Part shown: in pieces, positions 1-8,016 of the stretch
How the letters are laid out: each line of letters starts with the position of its first letter
Position numbering within the stretch: the first letter of the stretch is position 1
Assembly (NCBI RefSeq): GCF_001426925.1
Contig: NZ_LMFR01000001.1
Coordinates: forward strand, 238,946-302,945
Direction: 5' to 3'
DNA length: 64,000 nt
From: Microbacterium sp. Root53
GTDB lineage: Bacteria > Actinomycetota > Actinomycetes > Actinomycetales > Microbacteriaceae
Notes under the pieces: generated by a model
Told to the model about the DNA's origin: nothing
The model's input: only the letters and a program-made list of their open reading frames with translations
Databases searched by the model: none
Made by a program: the position numbers and the translations under genes

Positions 1-40
1 CCCACCTGTCGGTGAGCCCGCCGCGGCGGATCCGGCGTCG

Positions 41-898
41 TCAGCGGCGCCGTCGGGTGTCCTGCACGACCGTCCGGATGGCCTCGGTGCGGCCGCCGAG
101 CTCCTGCAGCTCGTGGCTCAGCTCGGCGAGCTCGTCGCCGCCCGCCATCTGCCGCGTGAGCTCGTCGAGCGTGACCTCGTCGCGCTTCTTATCGAGCACG
201 GCCTGGCCGAGCTTCAGGATGACGAAGTGGTCGCCCACCATGTACGCGTGGTGCGGGTTGTGTGTGATGAACACCACGCCCAGGCCCGCGTCACGCGCGG
301 CGGCCACGTACTTGAGAACGACGCCCGACTGCTTGACGCCGAGCGCGGCCGTGGGCTCGTCCAGGATCAGCACTTTCGCGCCGAAGTAGACGGCCCGGGC
401 GATCGCCACACACTGGCGCTGACCCCCCGAGAGCTCGCTGATCGGCTGGTCGAGGTCCTTCACGACGATGCCCATCTTGCGCAGCTCGGCATCCGCGATC
501 GCCTTCATGTCACGGATGCTCATGCTCGCGAGCGGGATCTTCGAGCGCACCAGCTCGGAGCCGAGGAAGAAGTTGCGCCACACCTCCATGAGGCCCACGA
601 CGGCGAGGTCCTGGTAGACCGTCGCGATGCCGTCCTCGAGCGCCTGGCGGGGGGAGTCGTAGCGGCGCTCGGCGCCCTCGACGAGGAGGGTGCCCTCGGT
701 GTGCGGGTGGAGTCCGGCCATGATCTTGATGAGCGTGGACTTGCCCGCCCCGTTGTCGCCGAGCACGCACGCGACCTCCCCGGCGTTGACGGTGAGGTTG
801 ATGCCCTTGAGCGCTCGGATGGCGCCGTAGCTCTTGCCGACCTCGGTCATCTGGATGAGCGGCGCACCGCTCTGAGGCGTGTCCGACATGGTCATCAT
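41..898 (-). CDS. Sugar ABC transporter ATP-binding protein (CUT2 family)
   Basis: Predicted 285-residue ATPase powering uptake of a monosaccharide or polyol with the permease and binding protein upstream. Visible motifs are Walker A GDNGAGKST, the Q-loop VYQD, the signature LSGGQRQ, Walker B VLILDEPTAA and the switch histidine in VVFITHNPHHA. It has one nucleotide-binding domain, like FrcA-type proteins, whereas RbsA-type CUT2 ATPases carry two. The ATG at 898 overlaps the permease stop by 4 bp (ATGA), and AGGAAGG lies about 6 bases before it; an in-frame ATG at 889 is too far from that site. The C-terminal 30 residues are charged and probably disordered. The class is clear, the substrate is not. 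Confidence 0.93.
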   Translation of the reverse strand: MMTMSDTPQSGAPLIQMTEVGKSYGAIRALKGINLTVNAGEVACVLGDNGAGKSTLIKIMAGLHPHTEGTLLVEGAERRYDSPRQALEDGIATVYQDLAVVGLMEVWRNFFLGSELVRSKIPLASMSIRDMKAIADAELRKMGIVVKDLDQPISELSGGQRQCVAIARAVYFGAKVLILDEPTAALGVKQSGVVLKYVAAARDAGLGVVFITHNPHHAYMVGDHFVILKLGQAVLDKKRDEVTLDELTRQMAGGDELAELSHELQELGGRTEAIRTVVQDTRRRR

Positions 899-1950
899 CC
901 GACCTTCCTGGCGGTGGAGAGCTTCTTGACGTAGAGATTCACGAGCACCGCGAGCACGAGCATCACGCCGAGGAACGCGCGGAACCAGTTCGGGTCCCAC
1001 CCGGCGTAGACGATGCCGAGCGAGGTCATGCCGAAGATGAACGCGCCGATCGCGACGCCCAGCGCGTTTCCGAAGCCGCCGGTGAGGAGCGTTCCGCCCA
1101 CGACCGCCGCGATGATGTACAGGAACTCGTTGCCGACGCCGTTGCCGGCCTGCAGCGTGTTGAAGCGGAACAGCGTGTGCATCCCGACGAACCAGCCGAG
1201 GAACGACACGGCCATGAACAGGCCGATCTTGACGCGGACGACGGGGACGCCGACGGCCCGTGCGGACGCGGCGTTGCCGCCGACCGCGTAGATCCAGTTG
1301 CCGAGACGCGTGCGCTGCAGGATCCACGCCGCGAGGCCCACGAAGGCCAGCCAGTAGATCACGCTGTTCCACACAGTGACGCCGGCGACGTCGAACGAGC
1401 CGGCGAAGATCGCCTTGAGCGCGCCGTAGCCGTCCATCTGCGAGATGTTCGGGCTCGCGACCGCGCCCGTGACGAGCTTGGTCACGCCCAGGTTGACGCC
1501 CTGCAGGATGAAGAACGAGCCGAGCGTGATGAGGAAGCTCGGGATGCCCGTGCGCATCACGAGGTAGCCGTTGATGAAGCCGATCGCGAGCGAGAACACC
1601 AGCGAGAGCACGGCGCCGACGATCAGGTTGATGCCGAGGTAGTAGCAGAATAGGGCGTTGAACAGTCCCGCGCTGGTGACGATGACGCCGGCGGAGAGGT
1701 CGAACTCGCCGCCGATCATGAGCAGGCCGACCGCGACCGCGACGATGCCGATCGTGGACGCCTGATAGAGGATCGTGAAGAACGCGTCCGGTGACCGGAA
1801 CGCGGGCGCGACGACCAGGAAGAACACGAAGATGGCGGCGGCCGCGACCGCGGCGCCGACCTCCGGACGCGCGAGGAGGCGGTTCGACCAGCCGAGCTTC
1901 ACGCGGTTCGAGTCCTCCGCCGGTGCGGAGGAGGCATAGCCCTGAGACAT
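895..1950 (-). CDS. Sugar ABC transporter permease (CUT2 family)
   Basis: Predicted 351-residue inner-membrane permease of the RbsC/FrcC type. Hydrophobic segments fill most of the protein, beginning with the stretch AAVAAAAIFVFFLVVAPAF after about 35 cytoplasmic residues. Family-like features are GEFDLSAG after the second or third segment and GIPSFLITLG. The ATG at 1950 follows AGGAG by 8 bases. It lies between the binding-protein gene and the ATPase gene, in the same direction, and overlaps the ATPase start. A perfect hairpin (1969-2002) sits between it and the binding-protein gene and may lower its expression relative to that gene. Confidence 0.93.
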   Translation of the reverse strand: MSQGYASSAPAEDSNRVKLGWSNRLLARPEVGAAVAAAAIFVFFLVVAPAFRSPDAFFTILYQASTIGIVAVAVGLLMIGGEFDLSAGVIVTSAGLFNALFCYYLGINLIVGAVLSLVFSLAIGFINGYLVMRTGIPSFLITLGSFFILQGVNLGVTKLVTGAVASPNISQMDGYGALKAIFAGSFDVAGVTVWNSVIYWLAFVGLAAWILQRTRLGNWIYAVGGNAASARAVGVPVVRVKIGLFMAVSFLGWFVGMHTLFRFNTLQAGNGVGNEFLYIIAAVVGGTLLTGGFGNALGVAIGAFIFGMTSLGIVYAGWDPNWFRAFLGVMLVLAVLVNLYVKKLSTARKVG

Positions 1951-1968
1951 GGGGACTCCTGGGATCGG

Positions 1969-2002
1969 GGAGTGCGGGGCCGGTTGCCCGGCCCCGCACT
2001 CC
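1969..2002 (-). terminator. Intra-operon hairpin after the CUT2 binding-protein gene
   Basis: A perfect inverted repeat with 15-bp arms (1969-1983 and 1988-2002) and a 4-base loop lies a few bases past the binding-protein stop and before the permease ribosome site. No T-tract follows. It fits partial termination or 3'-end protection that gives excess binding protein over permease. Confidence 0.7.
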
Positions 2003-2009
2003 GTGGGGA

Positions 2010-3002
2010 TCAGCGCGTGTTGTTCTCGGCGAACGGGAGGATGGTGTCGATGTTCGACGCGTCGACGAACGACGGACCGGTCAGGACGGGCAGACCGCCG
2101 CCCATGTCGTTGCCGTTCTTGACCTTGAGGTACAGCGAGGTCACCGCGAGGTAGCCCTGCACATACGGCTGCTGGTCGATCGAGAACTCGATCCGGCCGT
2201 CCTTGATCGCCTGCGCCGCATCGGCGTTGAGGTCGAACGTGATCAGCTTGGCCTCGCTGCCCGACTGCTCCATGGCGTCGAGCGCGTCCATCGCGATCGG
2301 TGCGCCGAGGGTCACGATGTAGTCGATCGACGGGTCCTGCTGCAGCTTGGCCTGCAGGCTCGCGACCACAGCCGAGTCGTCGGCGCCGTTCACCTGGATG
2401 TTCTCGGTGCCGGGCACCGCGCTCTTCACGCCGGCGCAACGGGCCTCGAGCGCGACCGATCCGGCGGCCTGGATCACGCAGAGCGGGTGCTTGCCGCCGG
2501 CCTCCGCGATGCGCTCGCCGGCCGTCGCGCCGGCCAGGTTCTCGTCCGAGCCGAAGTACATCAGCGCGCCCACGTCCTTGTACTGATCGATGCCGGAGTT
2601 GAAGCCCACGATCGGGATGCCGGCCGCGCCCGCGGCCTGCACCGACTCCGCGAGCGCATCCGGGGTGGCCAGCGTGGTCGCGATGCCGTCCACGTCCGAG
2701 TCGATCGCGGTCTGGATGAGCTGCGCCTGCTTCTCCGCGGCGGGGTCGTTCGAGTACTGCAGCGTCGCGCCGACGTCCTTCGCGGCCTGCTCCGCGCCCG
2801 CGCGGATCTTGTCCCAGAAGGTGTCGCCCGGGGTCTCATGGGTCACCATCGCGATGGTGTAGCCCGAGTCACCGCCGCCTCCGCCGGAGGAGTCGGCCGT
2901 GTCGGCCGGCTGCGCGCCGCCGCCGCTGCATGCGGTCAGGGCGGCCAGAGCGGTGAGGAGGGCGCCGGCGCCCAGCAGCTTCCGCGGTGTGATCAGCGTC
3001 AT
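2010..3002 (-). CDS. Sugar ABC transporter substrate-binding lipoprotein (CUT2 family)
   Basis: Predicted 330-residue periplasmic-binding-protein-like lipoprotein. The N-terminus KLLGAGALLTALAALTACSGGG is a lipoprotein signal with lipobox LTAC, so the mature protein should be anchored to the outer face of the membrane by its cysteine. A Gly/Ser linker follows, then a type I sugar-binding fold (YTIAMVTHETPGDTFWDKI, IVGFNSGIDQY, VNGADDSA, YIVTLGAPIAMDA). The ATG at 3002 has AAAGGA about 7 bases upstream. It is the first gene of a three-gene transporter operon divergent from the MFS gene at 3315. The sugar cannot be named from sequence; the neighbouring oxidoreductase and isomerase suggest a less common sugar or a polyol such as inositol. 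Confidence 0.92.
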   Translation of the reverse strand: MTLITPRKLLGAGALLTALAALTACSGGGAQPADTADSSGGGGGDSGYTIAMVTHETPGDTFWDKIRAGAEQAAKDVGATLQYSNDPAAEKQAQLIQTAIDSDVDGIATTLATPDALAESVQAAGAAGIPIVGFNSGIDQYKDVGALMYFGSDENLAGATAGERIAEAGGKHPLCVIQAAGSVALEARCAGVKSAVPGTENIQVNGADDSAVVASLQAKLQQDPSIDYIVTLGAPIAMDALDAMEQSGSEAKLITFDLNADAAQAIKDGRIEFSIDQQPYVQGYLAVTSLYLKVKNGNDMGGGLPVLTGPSFVDASNIDTILPFAENNTR

Positions 3003-3314
3003 CGGTGGTCCTTTCGGGTGGGCCGGGCGCTGTGCTCGGCCTGGGGGCGTGCGGAGTTCGCGAGGGACGCGAACGGAGGCCGACGATGCGTGTCCCGGGG
3101 CTGCACTGCTCGCCGGGGACGGGAACCGCATCGTCGAGGTTCCGGGGACAGGATCCAGCCTCACCGTGACCCTGTCAACCTATTGTCTAGACATTGTGTC
3201 ATTTTCGTTATCGGGTCGACCGCCCCGGCTTTGTTCATTTGACAGGACAAAGTCACGCTGTCAGACTGGCTGCAGGAGACGGCGCCACGGGCGCCACGGA
3301 CGAAGGAGTCACGG
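3003..3314. promoter_or_regulatory. Divergent promoter region with TGTC/GACA operator-like repeats
   Basis: This 312-base gap between two divergent sugar transporters has no credible gene. It is richer in A+T than its surroundings at 3175-3250. It contains a perfect palindrome TGTCTAGACA (3184-3193), an imperfect one TGACAGGACA (3240-3249) inside TTTGACAGGACAAA, and further half sites GTCAA (3174-3178), TGTGTCA (3195-3201) and TGTCAG (3259-3264). TTGACA occurs on the plus strand at 3239-3244 and on the minus strand at 3178-3173, both usable as -35 elements; their -10 partners are weak. The layout suggests one repressor controlling both directions. Confidence 0.65.
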
Positions 3315-4778
3315 ATGTCCCATACGACTACGGAGGGCTCGAGTACCACCCTCCCGCCGCTCACCGCCGGGCCGCACCGCAAGCGCCTCGGTCTCGTCGC
3401 GCTCGTCGCGACGTTCGGCGGACTGCTGTTCGGCTACGACACCGGTGTGATCAACGGCGCGCTGCGCCCCATGACGGAGGAACTCGGCCTCACCCCGTTC
3501 ACCGAAGGGATCGTGACGAGCTCGCTCGTCTTCGCCGCCGCGGTCGGCGCGCTGGTCTGCGGCCGGCTCTCCGACGCGTGGGGCCGGCGCAAGACCATCC
3601 TGCTGCTGGCGATCCTGTTCTTCGCGGGCGCGCTGGTGGTCGTCTTCACGCCCGGCTTCGAGGTCCTCGTCATCGGACGCGTGCTGCTCGGCCTTGCCGT
3701 CGGCGGCGCCTCCACGGTCGTGCCGGTGTTCCTCGCCGAGCTCGCGCCGTACGAGATCCGCGGCTCGATCGCGGGTCGCAACGAGCTGGCGATCGTGATC
3801 GGTCAGCTGGCGGCGTTTGTGATCAACGCGATCATCGGCAACGCGTTCAGCGACTTCACCGGGGTGTGGCGCGTGATGTTCGCGGTCTGCGCGCTTCCGG
3901 CCGTCGCGCTGTTCGTCGGCATGCTCCGGATGCCCGAGTCGCCGCGCTGGCTGGTCGAGAAGGGCCGCCACGAGGAGGCCCTCGCGGTGCTCAAGACCGT
4001 GCGCTCGGACGACCGCGCGGTCGCGGAGCTCGGCGAGGTCGAGCACATCGCGCAGGAGGAGCGCGAGGAGCAGCGCACGGATCTGCGCGGCATCCTCACC
4101 GACAAGTGGACGCTGCGCATCCTGCTCGTGGGCATCGGCCTCGGCATCGCCCAGCAGCTCACCGGCATCAACTCGATCATGTACTACGGCCAGACGGTGC
4201 TCGTGGAGTCCGGCTTCGACGAGAGCGCCGCGCTGATCGCCAACATCGCTCCGGGAGTCATCGCCGTGATCGGCGGGGTCATCGCCCTGATGCTGATGGA
4301 TCGCCTCGACCGTCGTAAGACGTTCATCATCGGTCTCAGCCTGACGACGATCTCGCACCTGCTGATCGGATTCGCGTCGATGACGCTCGAGGTCGGCAAC
4401 CCCGCGCGACCGTTCGTCATCCTGGCGCTCGTGGTGCTGTTCGTCGGTTCGATGCAGACGTTCCTCAACATCGCGGTGTGGGTGTACCTGTCCGAGGTGT
4501 TCCCGCTGCACATGCGCGGTCTCGGCATGGGCATCTCGGTGCTGATGCTGTGGGTGACGAACGGCTTCCTCTCGCTCTACTTCCCGTCGCTGGTCGCGGG
4601 CATGGGCATCACGGGTACATTCTTCCTGTTCGCCGCCGTCGGCGCGCTCGCCCTGCTCTTCGTCGCGACGCAGGTGCCCGAGACGCGCGGCCGCACCCTC
4701 GAGGCGCTCGAGGAGGCCGTCTCGACCGGAGCGATCTACACGGTCACGAAGCGCCAGGCGAGCCTCGCCCGCCGCTGA
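3315..4778 (+). CDS. Sugar porter family MFS transporter
   Basis: Predicted 487-residue sugar:proton symporter of the major facilitator superfamily, with about 12 membrane segments. Sugar-porter signatures visible are GGLLFGYDTGVINGA in segment 1, GRLSDAWGRRKT in the 2-3 loop, MPESPRWLVEKGR before the central loop, QQLTGINSIMYY in segment 7 and a C-terminal VPETRGRTLEALE. It resembles inositol/xylose-type porters (IolT/XylE group), but the substrate is not certain. The ATG at 3315 follows GGAG at the right distance. It is divergent from the CUT2 ABC operon and shares its regulatory region, so both may import related substrates. A strong bidirectional terminator ends it. Confidence 0.93.
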   Translation: MSHTTTEGSSTTLPPLTAGPHRKRLGLVALVATFGGLLFGYDTGVINGALRPMTEELGLTPFTEGIVTSSLVFAAAVGALVCGRLSDAWGRRKTILLLAILFFAGALVVVFTPGFEVLVIGRVLLGLAVGGASTVVPVFLAELAPYEIRGSIAGRNELAIVIGQLAAFVINAIIGNAFSDFTGVWRVMFAVCALPAVALFVGMLRMPESPRWLVEKGRHEEALAVLKTVRSDDRAVAELGEVEHIAQEEREEQRTDLRGILTDKWTLRILLVGIGLGIAQQLTGINSIMYYGQTVLVESGFDESAALIANIAPGVIAVIGGVIALMLMDRLDRRKTFIIGLSLTTISHLLIGFASMTLEVGNPARPFVILALVVLFVGSMQTFLNIAVWVYLSEVFPLHMRGLGMGISVLMLWVTNGFLSLYFPSLVAGMGITGTFFLFAAVGALALLFVATQVPETRGRTLEALEEAVSTGAIYTVTKRQASLARR

Positions 4779-4800
4779 TCCCGGCACACGCTGATCCCGG

Positions 4801-4846
4801 CACACGAGGACGCCCCCGGCCGCATGGCCGGGGGCGTCCTCGTGTG
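4801..4846. terminator. Bidirectional rho-independent terminator
   Basis: A perfect inverted repeat with 21-bp arms (4801-4821 and 4826-4846) and loop GCAT separates two convergent genes, the MFS transporter and the oxidoreductase. Flanking T-runs are absent, as is usual in high-GC actinobacteria. Confidence 0.9.
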
Positions 4847-4854
4847 CCGCGGGT

Positions 4855-5874
4855 TCAGAGCTCGATCGTGCGACCCTCGAGCGCGCTCTCGCGTGCGGCG
4901 TCGAGCACCTCGACCGTGTGCACGGCCTGCTCGAGCGTGACGGCGAGCTCGGCGTCGCCGGCGATCGCGGCGTGGAGGGCGCGGTAGTAGTCGCCGTAGT
5001 CGCCCGCCGCGCTCGGGACGGTGCGCTCGCCGTCTGCCGTGCGGAGCACGCCCCAGCGCTCCTCGGCCTCGACGCCCCATGCGCGTGCCTCGGCTGGGCG
5101 CTCGCCGCGCAGCACGGCCGCGGTCTGCACATCCGACATGCGCGAGACATAGGAGCCGCGCTCGCCGTAGACGATGAGCTCGCGCTCCGCGAGCCGGGTC
5201 AGCTTGCTCGACGAGATGGTGCTGTGCACGCCGCCGCGGTGCGTGAGGGACACGGCGAAGCCCGCGTCGACGCGCGCGTCACCCTCGCCGATCCAGTCGA
5301 GGTGGGCGCTCACCCGGTCCACCGGACCGAACAGGTGCGTCATCTGGTCGACGAGGTGCGAGCCGAGATCGCGCAGCAGCCCGTGCGCGGCGCCCACCTC
5401 GAGGGTGCCGGGGTCGTCGAGGTCGAAGCGGCTCACGACCCGCCACACGGCTCCCAGCTCGCCGCCCGCCAGCACGGTCTCGAGCGTGCGGATGTCGGTG
5501 TCCCAGCGCCGATTGTGGAACACGGTCAGGATGCGCCCGGCGTCGCGAGCCGCGTCGGCCAGTTCCCGGGCGACATCCGCGGTCGGCGCGAACGGCTTGT
5601 CGGCCACCGCGTGCACGCCACGCTCCAGCGCCCGCAGCACGAGCGCGCGCCGGGTCTCGGGAGGCGTCGTGAGCACGACCGCGTCGACGCCGGCGTCGAT
5701 CAGCGCGTCGAGGTCGTCGAATGCGGGCACCCCGGGCGCCTGAGCGGCGAGCTCCGCACGGCGTGCGGGCGAGCGGGTGACGACGCCCGCGAGCTCCCAC
5801 TCCCGGGCCGCCTGGATGTAGGGCAGGTGGAACTTCTGCCCGCCGAATCCGAAGCCGACGAGGCCGATGCGCAT
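4855..5874 (-). CDS. Gfo/Idh/MocA family oxidoreductase
   Basis: Predicted 339-residue NAD(P)-dependent sugar or polyol dehydrogenase. The N-terminal Rossmann fold starts MRIGLVGFGFGGQKFHLPYI (nucleotide-binding GFGFGG). The conserved motif DKPFAPTADVA contains the lysine of the EKP-type motif, and YRALHAAI lies near the C-terminus. The C-terminal alpha/beta domain binds the substrate. It starts 5 bases after the stop of the isomerase-like gene, so the two are co-transcribed. Together they fit oxidation and isomerisation of a sugar or inositol (IolG-like with an IolE-like partner), but the exact reaction is inference. Confidence 0.9.
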   Translation of the reverse strand: MRIGLVGFGFGGQKFHLPYIQAAREWELAGVVTRSPARRAELAAQAPGVPAFDDLDALIDAGVDAVVLTTPPETRRALVLRALERGVHAVADKPFAPTADVARELADAARDAGRILTVFHNRRWDTDIRTLETVLAGGELGAVWRVVSRFDLDDPGTLEVGAAHGLLRDLGSHLVDQMTHLFGPVDRVSAHLDWIGEGDARVDAGFAVSLTHRGGVHSTISSSKLTRLAERELIVYGERGSYVSRMSDVQTAAVLRGERPAEARAWGVEAEERWGVLRTADGERTVPSAAGDYGDYYRALHAAIAGDAELAVTLEQAVHTVEVLDAARESALEGRTIEL

Positions 5875-5879
5875 CTGCG

Positions 5880-6899
5880 TCAGCCGTTCGCGGCGAGTGA
5901 CGCCTCGAGCGCGGCGTCTGCCTGGCGCAGCACCGCGGCGGCCTCCGCGAGCCCCTCGACCGGGCCGAGCGACACGTCCTCGTGCTCGATGTTGACGAGC
6001 ATGCCGGGGTCGACCTCGTGCAGCGCTCGCAGGAACTCGGTCCAGTAGGCGACGTCGTGTCCGCGGCCGAGCGCGACGAAGTCCCACGCGGAGTCCTTCG
6101 GCCACTCGTTGGCCCACTCGTCGCCGCCGAGGTTGGTGCGCTTCTCGTCGGGGGAGAGGCGGCGGAATCGGTTGTCGAGCACGCCGTAGAGCTCGGCGTG
6201 CTCGCGGTTGATCCGCACGTCCTTCGCGGCCGCGTGGAAGATCAGCTCGCCGAGGTGCCGGGTGACGGCGACGGGGTCCATCTGCTGCCAGAAGAGGTGC
6301 GAGGCGTCCATCTCGACGCCGAGATGGGTCGCCCCGGTCAGCTCGATCAGCTTGTGCACGTCCGCCGAGTTGAACACGAGGTTCTGCGGGTGCAGCTCCA
6401 GCGCGACCTTGACGCCGTGGTCGGCGGCGAAGCGGTCCATCTCGCGCCAGAAGCGGGCCGCGATGTCCCACTGGTAGTCGAGCACGTCGAGCGCCGCGGA
6501 ATTCCATGCGTTGACCACCCAGTTCACGCGGGTCGCGCCGGGCTCGCCTCCGGGGAGGCCCGACATCGTGACGACGCGCGTCTGGCCGAGTCGCGCGGCC
6601 AGACGGATGGCGCGACGCACGTCCTCAGCATGCCTGTCTCCGATGGCCGCGGTGGGGTGCAGCGGGTTGCCGTTGCAGTTCAGCCCCGCGATCTCGACGC
6701 CCGTGCCCTCGAAGACGCCGAGGAAGTCGTCGCGCGCGGCATCGCCGGCCAGGATGTCGTCGAACGCGGGGACATGCGCGGCGGGCAGGAACCCGCCGGT
6801 GTTGATCTCGATCCCCGTGAGGCCGAGGCCGGCCACGACCTCGATCGCCTCGGGGAGCGTCCGGTCGTGGAGGATCGCGTTGTAGACGCCCAGCTTCAT
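5880..6899 (-). CDS. Sugar phosphate isomerase/epimerase family protein
   Basis: Predicted 339-residue TIM-barrel protein of the xylose-isomerase-like AP-endonuclease-2 fold. It starts MKLGVYNAILHDRTLPEAIE and shows expected metal-ligand regions: ALELHPQN (Glu), EMDASHLFWQQMD (Asp and His), FHAAAKDV and a C-terminal NIEHED. This family isomerises or epimerises sugars and inosose-type compounds. The ATG at 6899 has AAGGAG about 7 bases upstream. It is the promoter-proximal gene of the pair with the oxidoreductase at 4855. TTGACA at 6996-6991 with TAGCGT 18 bases on may be its promoter, lying in the 3' end of the LacI gene. Confidence 0.9.
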   Translation of the reverse strand: MKLGVYNAILHDRTLPEAIEVVAGLGLTGIEINTGGFLPAAHVPAFDDILAGDAARDDFLGVFEGTGVEIAGLNCNGNPLHPTAAIGDRHAEDVRRAIRLAARLGQTRVVTMSGLPGGEPGATRVNWVVNAWNSAALDVLDYQWDIAARFWREMDRFAADHGVKVALELHPQNLVFNSADVHKLIELTGATHLGVEMDASHLFWQQMDPVAVTRHLGELIFHAAAKDVRINREHAELYGVLDNRFRRLSPDEKRTNLGGDEWANEWPKDSAWDFVALGRGHDVAYWTEFLRALHEVDPGMLVNIEHEDVSLGPVEGLAEAAAVLRQADAALEASLAANG

Positions 6900-6968
6900 C
6901 GCCCGACTCCTTCGTTGTGCGCGCCGCGCGCGCGATGGCCTTGCCGCGCGGGTGCGCGCACGACGACG

Positions 6969-8015
6969 CTAGCGATTGGCAGAATGTCCTGTCAAAGTCC
7001 CGCATCCGCAGGAAGCGCCGATCACCAGACGCGTGTCCATCACCAGATGACGAGGTTCGTGGGGCGGCCCGAGCAGGGCCTCGACGGCCGCCTCCGCCAT
7101 CTCGCTCAGCGGCTGGGCCACGCTGGTGAGCGTCGGCCAGCTGTAGGCGGCGTCGACCGAGCCGTCGAACGAGACGATCGCCAGGTCCTCGGGCACGCGC
7201 AATCCGGCCTCGTGTGCGGCCTTGAGCACGCCCCGGCCCATCTGATCCGAGCTGACGAACAGCGCGCGCGGAACCGTGCCCGCGCGCAGCAGTCGCCGCA
7301 TCGCGTCGTAGCCGCCGTCGGGGCTGAACGGCCCGCGGGCGACCGGTCCGGGCGTGAGCCCCAGTCGGTCCACGCTCTCGCGCCAGCCGATCTCGCGCCC
7401 GTCCTCCTCGTCGCCCGAAGTGCGCCCGATGACGATGCCGACCTCGTCGTAGCCATGCGACGCGAGGTGCTCGACCGCGAGGTCGGCGCCGTGCAGCAGG
7501 TCCACGCCGACGGAGTCCCGGGCCGGGGTCTCGGCGCTGTGGTTCAGCAGCACGACCGGGATGCTGGCGAGCTCCAGGTCGCGCAGATCCGGCTCGAAGA
7601 CGTTGCTGCACAGGAAGATGCCGTCGACGAGTCGCGCCGCCAGGTGCTCCAGCTGGGTCCGCTCGGTCGCGATCGACGAGTCCGAGTTCGCGGTGATGAG
7701 CGTGTAGCCGCGCTTCGAGGCGGCGAGCTCGACCTCGTGCGCGAGCTGGGCGAAGTACGGATTGATGACGCTGGGCATGACCATCCCGAGCATCTCGGTC
7801 GAGCCGAGCCGCAGGGCGCGGGCCGAGGGGTTCGGGCGGTACCCGAGCTTGGCGACCGCCGCGCGGACCCGCTCTTCGGTGTCGGGCCCCACCTTCTTGG
7901 TGCCGTTGACCACGTAGCTGACGACCGCGGGGCTCACGCCGGCGAGCCGTGCGACGTCGTTCCTCGTCGCCCGGCTCGATGGGGCGGGCGACGAGGAACG
8001 GGGCACGGCGAACAT
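6969..8015 (-). CDS. LacI family transcriptional regulator
   Basis: Predicted 348-residue repressor. The N-terminal helix-turn-helix and hinge are ATRNDVARLAGVSPAVVSYV followed by NGTKKVGPDTEERV and the hinge helix NPSARALRLGST. The rest is a type I periplasmic-binding-like effector domain (MVMPSVINPYFAQLAHEVE, HLASHGYDEVGIVIG, VSSDQMGRGVLKAAHEAG, SFDGSVDAAY). The start at 8015 lies 1 base past the oxidoreductase stop, so it is co-transcribed with that gene. It is the obvious candidate regulator of the surrounding sugar genes. Which operators it binds is not known: two different motif sets exist nearby, at 3184/6985/14929 and at 9280/9357. Confidence 0.92.
   Translation of the reverse strand: MFAVPRSSSPAPSSRATRNDVARLAGVSPAVVSYVVNGTKKVGPDTEERVRAAVAKLGYRPNPSARALRLGSTEMLGMVMPSVINPYFAQLAHEVELAASKRGYTLITANSDSSIATERTQLEHLAARLVDGIFLCSNVFEPDLRDLELASIPVVLLNHSAETPARDSVGVDLLHGADLAVEHLASHGYDEVGIVIGRTSGDEEDGREIGWRESVDRLGLTPGPVARGPFSPDGGYDAMRRLLRAGTVPRALFVSSDQMGRGVLKAAHEAGLRVPEDLAIVSFDGSVDAAYSWPTLTSVAQPLSEMAEAAVEALLGPPHEPRHLVMDTRLVIGASCGCGTLTGHSANR
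6971..6998 (-). promoter_or_regulatory. Putative promoter and operator of the isomerase-oxidoreductase pair
   Basis: On the minus strand TTGACA is followed 18 bases later by TAGCGT, just upstream of the isomerase gene and overlapping the end of the LacI reading frame. The same bases include TGTCCTGTCA (6985-6994), close to the TGTC/GACA palindromes at 3184, 3240 and 14929. Confidence 0.5.
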
Positions 8016-8016
8016 C

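Noticed and set aside
3309..5150. Long minus-strand open frame (613 codons) opposite the MFS gene
   Set aside because: Composition is Arg/Asp/Glu/His-rich with no motif; it is the antisense shadow of the sugar porter and its neighbour in GC-rich DNA.
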